From Linnemannia schmuckeri (taxonomy: Eukaryota > Mortierellomycota > Mortierellomycetes > Mortierellales > Mortierellaceae), in the NCBI GenBank assembly GCA_029449235.1, contig JANATG010000002.1:1116001-1180000 (forward strand): DNA of 64,000 bases, read 5' to 3'. Below, piece by piece: positions 23,653 through 33,622 of the stretch. Each line of letters begins with the position of its first letter. The stretch's first letter is position 1. The notes under the pieces were generated by a model. That model saw only the letters and a program-made list of their open reading frames with translations, had not been told where the DNA came from and made no database searches. Position numbers and translations under genes: made by a program.

Positions 23653-24552
23653 CGAGCTATTTTCAGGTCAATAAAACAAAGAAGTCGTTTATAGGCGAGT
23701 ATCAGTAAAGCTTGAAAGGGATGAGGAGATAGGCGAGGCCTTTTTGACTAAGAAAAGTGGGTGAGAGAGAGCGCAAGAGAGAAGGAAACAAGGAGTTTCG
23801 GTGTTTGTCTTCGTTTTTTTCAGTTGCAAGGAGATAAGGAGGTGTACAAAAACAAGAGTGGAGTATGGGCGAAGTAACAGGAAGGCGTGAAAACTCCTGC
23901 TGTGCTGTGCTGTAATAATGGCAAGGTTTATTACCTCGAGTCTGCGTGTGGTGCCTGTGCTAGTGGATGAACAGACTCCATCTGATGAGTACTCTAAGAA
24001 ACGAAAGTGAGCAAGGCGGGAGTGGAGAAAGAGAAGTGAATGGGTGAGTGGAGTTTCGACAGGAGGAAAGAGAGGGTTTGCTGCGTGTGGACGTGTTGAT
24101 GGGAGTAAGTGTCGATGTTGCCTTTGTCAGTTGGTTATTACTCTGTTCATCCGTGGACTCTTGGGCGCACTCATTCCTATCGTAGTTGACTCTGTCATCG
24201 CTTTAGCGGCTGTTCTTTTGGTGGAATAGAAACGTGGGGTGGAAGCGGAAAAGTGGTGGCAAACTCTCTCACAACCCTTGGTAGAATAAGAAGGATACTC
24301 AAGTCCAGTGTGTGACGTGCCAATTGCGGCTGAATTGGCCAATCAAATGAACTTAAAAGGACTGAGGAGACACAGAAAACGACCTGCCCCATGCGCAAGA
24401 AAAAGTGAGTTCAGTACAACATGCAACATATCAACAACAGGAGAACTTGTGTGCAAATGAAAGTCTTTAATGCTAGTTGGAACTTCGTTTTCTCCGCTCT
24501 GGTGGTGGTGGTGGTGGTGGGATGTATGAAAAATAATGTGATACCAAAAATC
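23653..24552. other. Promoter of SUMO protease gene and 3' flank of Tom20-SET gene
   Basis: G/A-rich on the plus strand (C/T-rich on the sense strand of the protease gene) around 23690-24080. No gene is supported. Confidence 0.5.
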
Positions 24553-26693
24553 TTAGGCGGTAGCCTCCTCGACAGCCTCAGCCTCAGCCTCGACAACAGC
24601 CTCGGCAACAACAGCAGCAGCGACTGCAACAGGCTCGGGTGCCTCACAGCGGGGGCACATGCACTTGAAGCGGTAGTGCTGGAAAAGCTCCTGGCGACGC
24701 TGCTCAGTCGAGAGCTCGCCGTTCTTCTGGTTGATAAATCCAACGTGAAGCTCCTCTCCGGCCTTGACGGCCCTTGTGGCAACAACAGCCAAGTTGTTGT
24801 TGTGATCTTGGTAAGCAATCTTGGTATTAGGCTCGCACGAGTGCGACATGTAGGAAGTAACTCTGTAGAATCCAGCGCCAACAACGGGGGCATCGCGCTC
24901 ACTGCGGTACTGCTCGGGGGAGGGCTATTTAAATTTCATAATAAGGAAAGGAAGGGTGAAAAAAATGGGTCAATATTTAAAGAAACTCAAAAACCTCATT
25001 GCATTGCATGAAAGATCAAAGACATAAGCAAGTATGCAATAATAGGTTCAAAATACGTCTTTACCTCGACAGAACGATCAGCGTTCAAGGAAGTAGAGAT
25101 ACCATAAGCGTTGTAGAGCAACTTGCCCTTGAGGGTCAAGTAGCGCTCCTCGTTGATAAACTCCTCAATACCGGGGATCTTGGAACCGAGAGCGACCTTC
25201 AAGAGTTCAATTTCCTTCTCCTCAGCGGCCGATGGGCGGACCTCCAAGAAGCGGAGACGCTCAATGTGATCAAACAGGTTGTACTCCTCGCCGCTGTTCA
25301 AGGTCTCCTCGTGAACCATGCGCACCAAGAACTTGGCGATCATCTCGGGGTACTTGTTGTTGGTCTCCTTGGTGTAGTCGTAAAGCGAGCGCTCAGGGGT
25401 CGAGGCATCCTCGGAATCCTTGGTGCAGAGAACAGCGTGGAACTCGGTCGAAGCAGACTTTTCGCAAGATGCTGAGCAGAAAACAACCTTGGTGCAGGTG
25501 GAGCAGTTGACCTTGGACTCTTCCTCAACAATCTGCTTCAAGCAGTAATGGCAGAACTCCTTGCCCTCCAATGAGGGCTCCAAAGAGCTGATGATGGGTG
25601 TCTCCGAGTAAATAGTCTCTCCAGCAGCAAAGTCCTTGGTGGCAATCAATCCGCGGCGAACAACCTTCTGACCCTCAGCAGTGATACCCTCGGGCAACTC
25701 ATCAACCTTGACGTTCATCTCCTTGGGAGGGAAAACGGTGTAGTACTTCTCCTGCTTCTTGTGGACCTATTGAGAAAACCAAAATGATGAACCGGTAACT
25801 GGTCGGTCACTTTGGCTTGACTATGCATTTGACATGCTCGACTTTGAACAACGCACTGAATTATAAGACACTTACATCCATGCTGAGCATGCCCATGACC
25901 AACGTGAACACCTCTGGAGGAATAGTCTTTTGGTAAACCATGACCAACTCGGCAGGGGCGGGGTAGACCTTCAAGGCCTTGTAGAAGCAGATAGCAGCCA
26001 TGTCGTAACCCTCGGGACCTACAGATCGGCGTCAAAGGACACAAAAAGGTGAAAATTCAAGTCAGTATCCATTCCGGTGTAGAAAAGCCAGAGCCCAGGC
26101 GCTGGAAAGGATACTAATGATATCACAGTCATCGAGATCCTAGATCAAACCGACATACCACGAGTGAAGAGAGCCTCACCGGTCGAGAGCTGATCCATAC
26201 AGAACTTCTCACGCTCCTCCATCGATGTAGGGAAGTCATCCTCCTTGATACTGGCAAGAGCCTCCTCGACAGACTGGGCAGTCTTGGTGGTCTTCTTCTT
26301 CTCCTCCTCCTTCTGCTGCTTCATGGCGCGCTTCTTCTCCTTCTCTAATGGGCAAAAGCGAATGAGTACATGATTAGTGGCTGCAGTTCTTTATTTTTGT
26401 TGCCTTCAGAAAGTAGCCAGGGAAGTCATTACAAAGTTATTGAATGCCAGGCAGGGAGATCTCGGGCGAAATTGGTTTATTGAAACATACAGCTCCAAAG
26501 TGCACGCCCGAGCGAAAAGGTAGGAAGGGAAGAAAATTACACGGTAATGGTGCAGCGGGAGGGAGTGTAACATACTCAGCTTGCGACGGAACTCGGGGTC
26601 GTTCCTGCGCTTCTGGTCAAAGTAGATAGCATAGCCGACGGTGGCGACGGCAAGAGTACCGACGGTGGCGGCAACGATGGTCGAGGTCTTCAT
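24553..26693 (-). CDS. TOM20: Tom20 fused to MYND-SET (SMYD-type) protein
   Basis: Five minus-strand exons: 26693-26576, 26344-26159, 26018-25876, 25766-25065 and 24924-24553, 506 aa, phases all consistent. Residues 1-149 are a complete Tom20: an N-terminal TM (VAATVGTLAVATVGYAIYF), the basic KRRNDPEFRRKL, a charged linker, FCMDQLSTGEALF, and the TPR-like YDMAAICFYKALKVYP ending in PPEVFTLVMGML. Tom20 is the outer-membrane receptor for mitochondrial presequences. From residue 150 the frame continues into a split SET domain with a MYND zinc finger: CHYC, CSTC, CSASC, HAVLC (about 221-263), then MSHSCEPNT and a post-SET CMCPRC near the C-terminus, ending in an Ala/Glu repeat. Where SMYD proteins have an invariant Tyr in the [IV]-x-Y-[IL] strand, this has VGFIN. 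No stop or start separates the halves. Activity is uncertain. Confidence 0.88.
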
Positions 26694-26925
26694 TGTCGGG
26701 ATTAAGGAAAGGGAGGGAGAGAGAGGGGGATAAGAAATGGAGAGAAGAGGTGTGAAGCTGAATGAATCAGAAGCTCTGAAAAGAAAAATAGTAAACAGCG
26801 TGTACGTGACTTGCAACGCACGTACGTTGATCTGGAAAATTGCTGGATTTGGCCGCCAAACCGAACCTTGAAGAACGTCTTTTGCAGCCGCCAATTCTGC
26901 CCTTAGCGCTTGGCTCTGACTCGAT

Positions 26926-26976
<51 letters not shown>

Positions 26977-27255
26977 GGAGACTGATGCTGTCATTCAGGT
27001 ACCCCGCTGTCCGTCGGTTGTTTACTGACTCGAACGGGACACATTCAATTGGAAGAACAAAATCTCCGGCTTCCCGTGCAACCAGACAGCACACCACAGT
27101 AAAAGTAGGGTATTGTTCACGCGCAAACCAGCACTTTTTCATTCATTCATTCACTTATTGATACCATAGGGAACCTAAGTAGATGAGTTTTAAGAAAGCG
27201 CTCGCATATTGTTTTTCAGCGTTTTATTGCTTGCAAATACAGTTAAAACAAGCGC
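26694..27255. other. Intergenic with A47 tract
   Basis: Promoter side of the Tom20-SET gene and 3' flank of RPS27. Dominated by a 47-base A homopolymer. No gene is seen. Confidence 0.6.
26927..26973 (+). repeat. A47 homopolymer
   Basis: Forty-seven consecutive A. No target-site duplication or adjacent retroelement coding sequence is visible to me, so it is called simple sequence rather than a retroposed tail. Confidence 0.9.
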
Positions 27256-28127
27256 TTAAGCCTGCTTGCGGCGGAAAGAGCAGCCTATAACAAGATAAGC
27301 AAACAGAAAAGGGAAAGGGTACCGTTAGTGTTTCATTCATTTGAGGTGCATACACAGATCATATTTTGTACAAAATTGATTCAATACTGAGTGATTTAAC
27401 CAAATCGCGTCGCTGCGTGCACATGATCAACATAAAAAAAGCAGAATATATACCCTCGGTCAAGCGGGTGATACCACCAGTGGGCTGGGCAAGAACGTTA
27501 GCGCAGCTCGAGCACATGACAACGGTCTGGGCGTGCGAGAAGACGGTGGTGATCTGGACGCATCCCTAGATATTTGAAAATATGGTTCAAGATATAGAAG
27601 AATGATACGTCAATATGGCATGCCCCTTATTTCCCATATTGATGAATGGTCAAAGAAATGTCCTGAAAGCCACAACTGTCTGGAAATCGTCGGGTAATGT
27701 TGATGAGCATTTGCTTGTAGTGAATTATGTAAGCATTGGGTTCTCCTGCTATGTCGAAGGCATTATGACCTGGAGCATCGATGGCGGTTGGTAACTCCTG
27801 GCTTGTTGCTGGTGGTTGAGTTGTGCCTGCTGGCGATTGATTGTTGCAATAGGTTGTTGATAAGGAATCTTGGAGTAACGCTGTTCTAAGATCCCTTTGT
27901 ATTCAACCGTCGGTCGCTCCTGAAATTCAATTGCTTGAGTTGACTTCCTGGCGCAGCAATAACAGTTTCCAGATAACACCATGGAGGAAGATTTGCTACT
28001 GTGGGGTCGCGAGACTTACAGGGCACTTGACGTCCATGAAGTAAGAGTTGGGAGACTGCACGAGTCTTTTCAACTTGTGGGTCTTCTGCTCAAGAGCGTG
28101 GGAAGGGTTCAAGAGATCAACAGCCAA
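27256..28127 (-). CDS. RPS27: Ribosomal protein S27 (eS27), first exon not located
   Basis: Small-subunit zinc-ribbon protein. Three exons are clear on the minus strand: 28127-28020 (LAVDLLNPSHALEQKTHKLK to MDVKCP), 27565-27454 (GCVQITTVFSHAQTVVMCSS to TRLTEG) and 27284-27256 (CSFRRKQA, stop). Together they give 82 aa. The zinc Cys pairs are CPGC-like (KCP|GC, split by the intron) and CSSC. Family proteins begin Met-Pro-Leu, so only a six-base exon ATGCCN is missing. The reading frame begins at an acceptor (TTTTCTAG, 28128-28138), implying an upstream intron directly after codon 2. I could not find the matching ATGCC-GT within about 900 bases. The intron 27566-28019 is long (454 bp). The gene looks intact otherwise. 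Confidence 0.9.
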
Positions 28128-28138
28128 CTAGAAAAGTC

Positions 28139-28911
28139 GGAATCAAAGAGAAACGAAGCACTTGATGTTAGTCTCATCATGATCTCTCCTAAAACTTTGC
28201 ACTTGGTGGATACCAGTTCGCCTTAGCCTCCCGATATCTCGGACAACTATGGCCGCTGTCAAAACTCCTGGATTTCCCGGTATTTCCGACTTTGCCGACC
28301 CGATCACACAGTGGACGGCCTGCACGATCACATCGATCACAGCCCCCCCATGACCACAGCTCTCCTTCCTTGCTGACAAAAGTTTCCCTCCATCCTGTTT
28401 CTTGTCGGGAATAACAGCGTATGGTTGCTGTAGAGCAAGGAAAGGCATCGGGGGCAAGGGTGTGATGAAAAATAGTGAATCCTGTCAGAGTCACTCTTTC
28501 TCCTCCTTTTGGCGCCTCATCGTCAAAAAGGACCGTTTCCATCAACATCAAGCTGCCGGTACCGAGCAAAGTGGTCCCTGACTGAAAATAAGTCCTGATG
28601 GCCGTTTTTCTGATACGATGATGCATAGAGATGGTGGTGGATGTCTCTCCAGTCGGATGGATGGTTGCATGGTGCTGCTAGGCGGCTATCTGGCCTCCCC
28701 TTTGGCGAATCCATCGGACATGGATGGTGGTCTCATTCCACGTGACTTGCCATCTTTAAAAGGATCAAAAGGGAGACTCCAAATTTTGTCCGCACTGGAA
28801 ATAAATGTGTTCTCTCTTGCTCCACTTCAACTGCCCAAAAGCCAGTCACTCGTGCACCTGAGTTTTCTTTATGCCATACAGATCAAATTGTAATAAAAAA
28901 AGGTACAAAAG
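28139..28911. other. RPS27 upstream region with an unassigned minus-strand open frame
   Basis: A 145-codon minus frame with ATG (28189-28626) covers most of this interval. It includes TLTGFTIFHHTLAPDAF and Cys/Trp-containing sequence but no domain I recognise. It would overlap the missing RPS27 first intron. It could be a chance frame, a remnant of another gene, or an RPS27 leader. The RPS27 promoter must lie here or beyond. Confidence 0.35.
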
Positions 28912-30568
28912 CTAAATAAGGGCTGCAAGGGCTGCCATGGTGGTCAGGCCAAGAGTAGATCTCTCCTGGCGTGAAACGGCATCGGAGGTACGGGGAACTG
29001 CGCGCTTTATGACGAGAGGGCTGGTCTGGACACCCTGAAGAGCAGCACACCCTTCGTCCAAAGGTCTGGCGGCGGTCGAGAGCGTAGCTATGCCGTTGAA
29101 ATGACAGGACGAGGGCAGGGTTTGGCCGACACTGGAATAATACTGATTGTAGAGGAACGCCAATTTCTGGGTTGGCATGCAGAATGAGTATCCGCCATGG
29201 ACACCCGTCTTGCCATCGGTACCAGTGTGCTCACAAGAGGTCATACCACAGAGAGTGCTGAGCTCCGTTCTCAGGCTGTCGGAAACAGTGAGGGCTTGCT
29301 CAGAGGCAACACAACCAAGAGACGACATCATGCAATCGGATGCTTCGGACGACAGTGTGAGAGGCAGATTGACGCCTGGCTCTCATGTGGCGGTGATGGC
29401 AGGTCAGACAGAGTGAGGTCTCTGCTCGTTGTATGCATCCATATTGACACCTGTGGGGCGAACCGACGATATGGCCGTCTTGAGGGCTTGGAAATCTGAA
29501 AGTAAAGACACCGAGTTGTCGACGTTGATCTCGACCAGGCCGTAGTTGTTATCCTTCTGCGACCACTCATAGACAATACCGCCGAACCAAGTGTTCGTCA
29601 TGTCTGGTCCAAAAATGGACACGACCTCAGGGAAGGTTCGGGGTGAAACGAGATTGCGGCCATACTCCGAGATGAAGACCGGGACAGAGTAGGATGAGAT
29701 ATCGGCTGTATGATCGATATAGCCAGAAGTCTGGTAGGTTGTGCTGTCACCGCCCCATTCGTACAGATTGATACCAAAGAAATCGACACGCTCATCGTCC
29801 GAACTACAGTTGAAGTAGTCTTGAACTTGAAGACGAATCTCAGGGTCGTCATTGTTGGCATAACCGACAGGGCTCAGGCGTGGTGCTGAGGAATGGATGT
29901 AGGCTTTGGTGTCGCGGAGGAGTGCTTTGACATAGGTGCTGGCTGCGGTGGTCTTGTTGTCGTTTGTCACCTCGTTGCCGACAAAGAAACCGGGAGTGTT
30001 GGAGTAGCCCTTGAAGGCATCGATGGTGTTGCGGACATTGTTCCACATCTTGGTATCATACTGAGGGCTGGCGCGGATGATGTTGTGCTCAGAGGAGGCC
30101 AAGTCCAGACTCAGATACATACCTGTCTCTTCCAAGGCCCTCATGCCCTCGTCGTGGTTTTGGAACGGATCGACCTGTCAAAGCGCATAGGATACGATGG
30201 AAGTGGTACATCTTACATTAGTTCCACTTGGTTGCAGGAGTTTGAAATAAATTACACTATGAGCATGAATAAGGGGGGAGTGGAAGTATCATTATGTAAA
30301 GGGCCTAATAAACGCGAATAGTGTTGAGCCCGAGCTCCTTCATGGGAGCAAAATCGCGTCTGCAGTCCTTAGGTTTAGCCAGAGGGTCTGTCGAAGTATC
30401 TGCCAATGTCCTGGGCTGATAAGCGACACCGTTAATGAAGAACTAACCCTTGGTAACAGAGTCAAAGAAATTTGTCCCCTTGATGACGATAATGTTGGAT
30501 GCACTGACAGCATGCACAGCTACAGCTGCCATGAGAGCAAGTGTAGAGAGAGGTGTAAAGCAAACCAT
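28912..30568 (-). pseudogene. GH72 beta-1,3-glucanosyltransferase (Gas/Gel) broken by in-frame stops
   Basis: GH72 enzymes are GPI-anchored and elongate cell-wall beta-1,3-glucan. The reading starts at ATG 30568 with a signal peptide (MVCFTPLSTLALMAAVAVHA), reaches FFDSVTKG, then TAG (30443-30445), and continues in frame with FFINGVAYQP. A second TAG (30305-30307) follows IRVY where an intron donor is expected. After acceptor 30175 come DPFQNHDEGM, the acid/base Glu in FFVGNEVTN, FFGINLYEWGG, and the nucleophile Glu in VFISEYG. The frame then meets two TGA codons (29404-29406 and 29383-29385) before an in-frame X8/CBM43-like Cys domain (DCMMSSLGCVASE, GGYSFCMPTQKL) and a GPI-type hydrophobic end (LTTMAALAALI). 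Stops fall in an otherwise continuous frame with catalytic residues kept, so decay is recent or the reference carries a null allele. Some stops could lie in unrecognised introns. Confidence 0.8.
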
Positions 30569-33500
30569 TTGTGAACACTTTTTTTTCCTTGGTTTGCCGA
30601 AAAATGATTGGCAGGCTGTAGTGTTGGCTATCGTGTAAAGAGAGGCATTGAGACGAAGTTGTTGAACAGAAGAGAAGTGGTTCGAGTAGTAATGAGAAAA
30701 AATGAGATGATCGCAACGATACTTATGTCAATGTCGATGACGGAAAGCTGTGCCTTGAAGGATGACTTGGTGTGGGTAGCGGAGTTCTATTCTCAATCTC
30801 ATAGAGTTATCACATCGGTATCCGACGTGCTGGGTCAAGGCAATTGGATTGGATTGAGAACTGGAAGAAAGTCTATTGGCGATTCCCATTTGGATCGTCA
30901 TGATGTATGTGCATTTTACGAAAAACGCGTTTCATATAGAAGGATGCGGGTGCGTAAAGTATGTGCGATGCTGAACTGAGAGAGCTACGGTTGGTGAAAT
31001 CGGGAAGGGTGAAATCTGATAGTAAGAAAGGATGTTGAAAAAGCTCTGTATTTTGGTAGTGGTTGTCATGGTTGTTTTCATGGCTGTTATCAATGCAGGC
31101 AACTCGAGTGCCAATATGGTCATCAAGGATGAGGGAATAATCTCGTTCTGATGTTGCTTGTAACCGCTTTTGTCAAAGGAATGCCCAAGTGTAAGGGGGA
31201 TTATTTTTTTTGATCGAATGCTATTGCACCTTTTTGTCCGCGTGGCTCAAGGACTATCGTCGAAAACGACTGAAGAAAAGGGTCTTCATCCATTTTCAGT
31301 TGTGAGAAAAAGAACGAAAGAAAGGCATACATAAAGATGATATCAAAGTTGCAGTTATCCGAGGGCCACAAAAATCGCGAAAAACTCAGGAACAAAAGAA
31401 GGTTGTGAGCAATCGATAAAGGGAAGGGTTGAGGACAGGGTCTGCTTTGAGGGGAATGTATACGAATGGTGCGGACTTTTTTTAAGCTTGGTTCCTGAAA
31501 TTCAATGTCAACAACAGTTGTTGGGAGAGTAAGAGTGAGATGAGAGAGGGTAATGACGTCCACAAACAACTTTGTTGACGGATCTGACCGGCATGCTGTC
31601 CTTTGACAAAAAATCTCACTATTCACCTCATTCGAAAAACAAATGAGCACTGTCTATTTCTCTCTCGCTTGTGTTTTTCTTCACCTATCTTGGAGGTTGG
31701 ACAATGACTACGAGTGTCGTCAGAGGTTGAGAACTTCAGTCGTACAAACAAAAAAAAACAATTACATTTACATGGAGACAAGCAGCCAGTGCACAGGAAT
31801 AGCGATCGACTGAAGCAGGACAAAACGAAGTTTGAATTTTGTCCCTGCTTGTACTCTCAAGGCAGTCCAAAGGTTGGCTTCAAACAAAATGTTAATTGAC
31901 TGGAGTGGCAGAGGACGTTAGGCCTTGTAGTTTTAAGGAATAATTAGAGGCACTGAAAGGGACGTACAGCGAGAAAGAGGATGAAGGAGTGAGAGAAACG
32001 CAATAGCGGAGGAAGGATAGAGAGGTACGTAGAGGATTGAAGGAGACTAATAAGAGCGTAGAGAACTGAAAGAGGCCAATAAGAATGGAGGGGGCAGAAC
32101 GTATTCGTGCACTCATGTTAACATGACAGATGGGCGGAACTTTTTTAATTTTTGCACATCTTACTTCTTGCATTCCCATACACACACGTAAAAAGACAAT
32201 GTCACATCCAGTCTATGTGCTCAGTTATTTATATGGATGCGTGGAGAGTGAGATTGCTACGCCTTCAGCGACGCACCGCCTCCGTGTTTATATTACTTTT
32301 GTTTTCCGCGTAGTATTATTATTGTTCGGAGAGAAAGCAAAGCAGAGAGAAGGCAAAGGAAGAAAGAAAGGACAGTTTGGATTTGCAAGGGGGCGAAGAG
32401 AAAAGGAGTCAAGTAGTAATCAAGTGGGTTCTTGGAGGGAACCGTGAGTAGGAGAGAGCGAAGAGAGAATTGATTTTAAACTACATACCGACTTGTACAA
32501 TGAAAGAGAAGAGAGCTATTGGAGGCAAGGGTCCGGGATGACATGAGATGGAACTACTGCTTGCCACGGAGATGCCAGGGTGCAGAGAAGCATGGACATA
32601 TTGATCCTTGACTGGTTTGGTCCAGTATGAATTGAGATCTTTATCGTAAGAGCTGGTCCCTGACGAATTAGAGACTTAACTTGATACAAAACACAAATTC
32701 ACCGACTGGGTTTAAGCAAAGCCAGGGTCATTAGCTGCCAATGAGGCAGGTGTACCTGAATTTGATATGAGTGTGAAAGAAGGAAAGATCAGGGAGTGGG
32801 TGAGCAATGGCCTCTTTTCGGTCATTGTGTGTGTGTGTTTATGTTTGTTTGTCTGTTGGATGGTTTTTGTTTGCTGTTTATTTCTTGGTATGCAATTGCG
32901 GATGCAAGTCATATACATATATGAGGTAGACAGATAACCATCGTCAATGACAACAAAAGAACAGACATATAAGATTACCATTTGGTTGACCAAGCATTGG
33001 GTCGCGAATTGAATCACCTTTTTAACAAAAGAGAAAAGAGGAGACCCTTTTTTTTTGTTCTTCTTGGTATGGTGTTATTCTATTCTTTCGCCAATTCAAT
33101 GTCCTTTCCCCTCTTCCTTTCTTCCTTATTTTATGTTTTTCTTTCTTTCCTTTTCGTTCTATCTCTCAAAATCAGTTACCTCACTCTCGTTTTCGTTCTT
33201 TTTTTTCTTCTTGTTTTCTCCCCTTTCGCCTCTACTTCTTTTCTCTCTTTCTTCTCTCTTGTTCTCTTCTCTTCTCTTCTTCACTCACTCTCATCCTTGC
33301 CCTTTCATCCTCATCTCTCCATCCCCGCCCTCACTTCACACATCCCTCATCCTTCGTCTTTGTTCCCCACTGTTTTATCTGTCTAACTGTATCTATCTCC
33401 ATCATAATCCACTACTCCGCTTTATCTGATAAAAATCAGTTCTCGTTTGACTATTCCTACAGTTGTTTCATCAGTGACCACCTCCGCCCTCTCTCTCTTC

Positions 33501-33622
33501 TTCTGCACGATCTCCTCCTCCAATAACACTCTTTTCTTCCCCTCTTGTTATTGCTCGAGACGCAAAATCACAAACAGGTTAAAACTATTAGCCAAGCAAC
33601 CAGCGGGAATTCCATAGAGACG
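30569..33622. promoter_or_regulatory. Divergent 3-kb interval between GH72 and FKS genes
   Basis: No gene is supported. Open frames near 30608-30979 and 32130-32447 lack domains. C/T-rich sequence from about 33080 to 33540 is the likely FKS promoter and leader, and contains several short upstream frames. The two flanking genes both act on cell-wall beta-1,3-glucan. Confidence 0.5.

Noticed and set aside
24421..25475. Plus-strand open frames over the Tom20-SET gene
   Set aside because: They run antisense to conserved SET and MYND exons and have no recognisable domain.
26927..26973. A47 run as the poly(A) tail of a LINE or processed pseudogene
   Set aside because: No reverse-transcriptase or processed coding sequence precedes it and no flanking duplication was seen.
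27566..28019. Box C/D snoRNA in the long RPS27 intron
   Set aside because: TGATGA-like boxes (near 27640 and 27699) lie on the strand opposite to the host gene and lack a matching D box and terminal stem.
28189..28626. 145-codon minus frame upstream of RPS27
   Set aside because: No recognised domain, overlaps the expected RPS27 first intron; kept only as an unassigned frame in the interval description.
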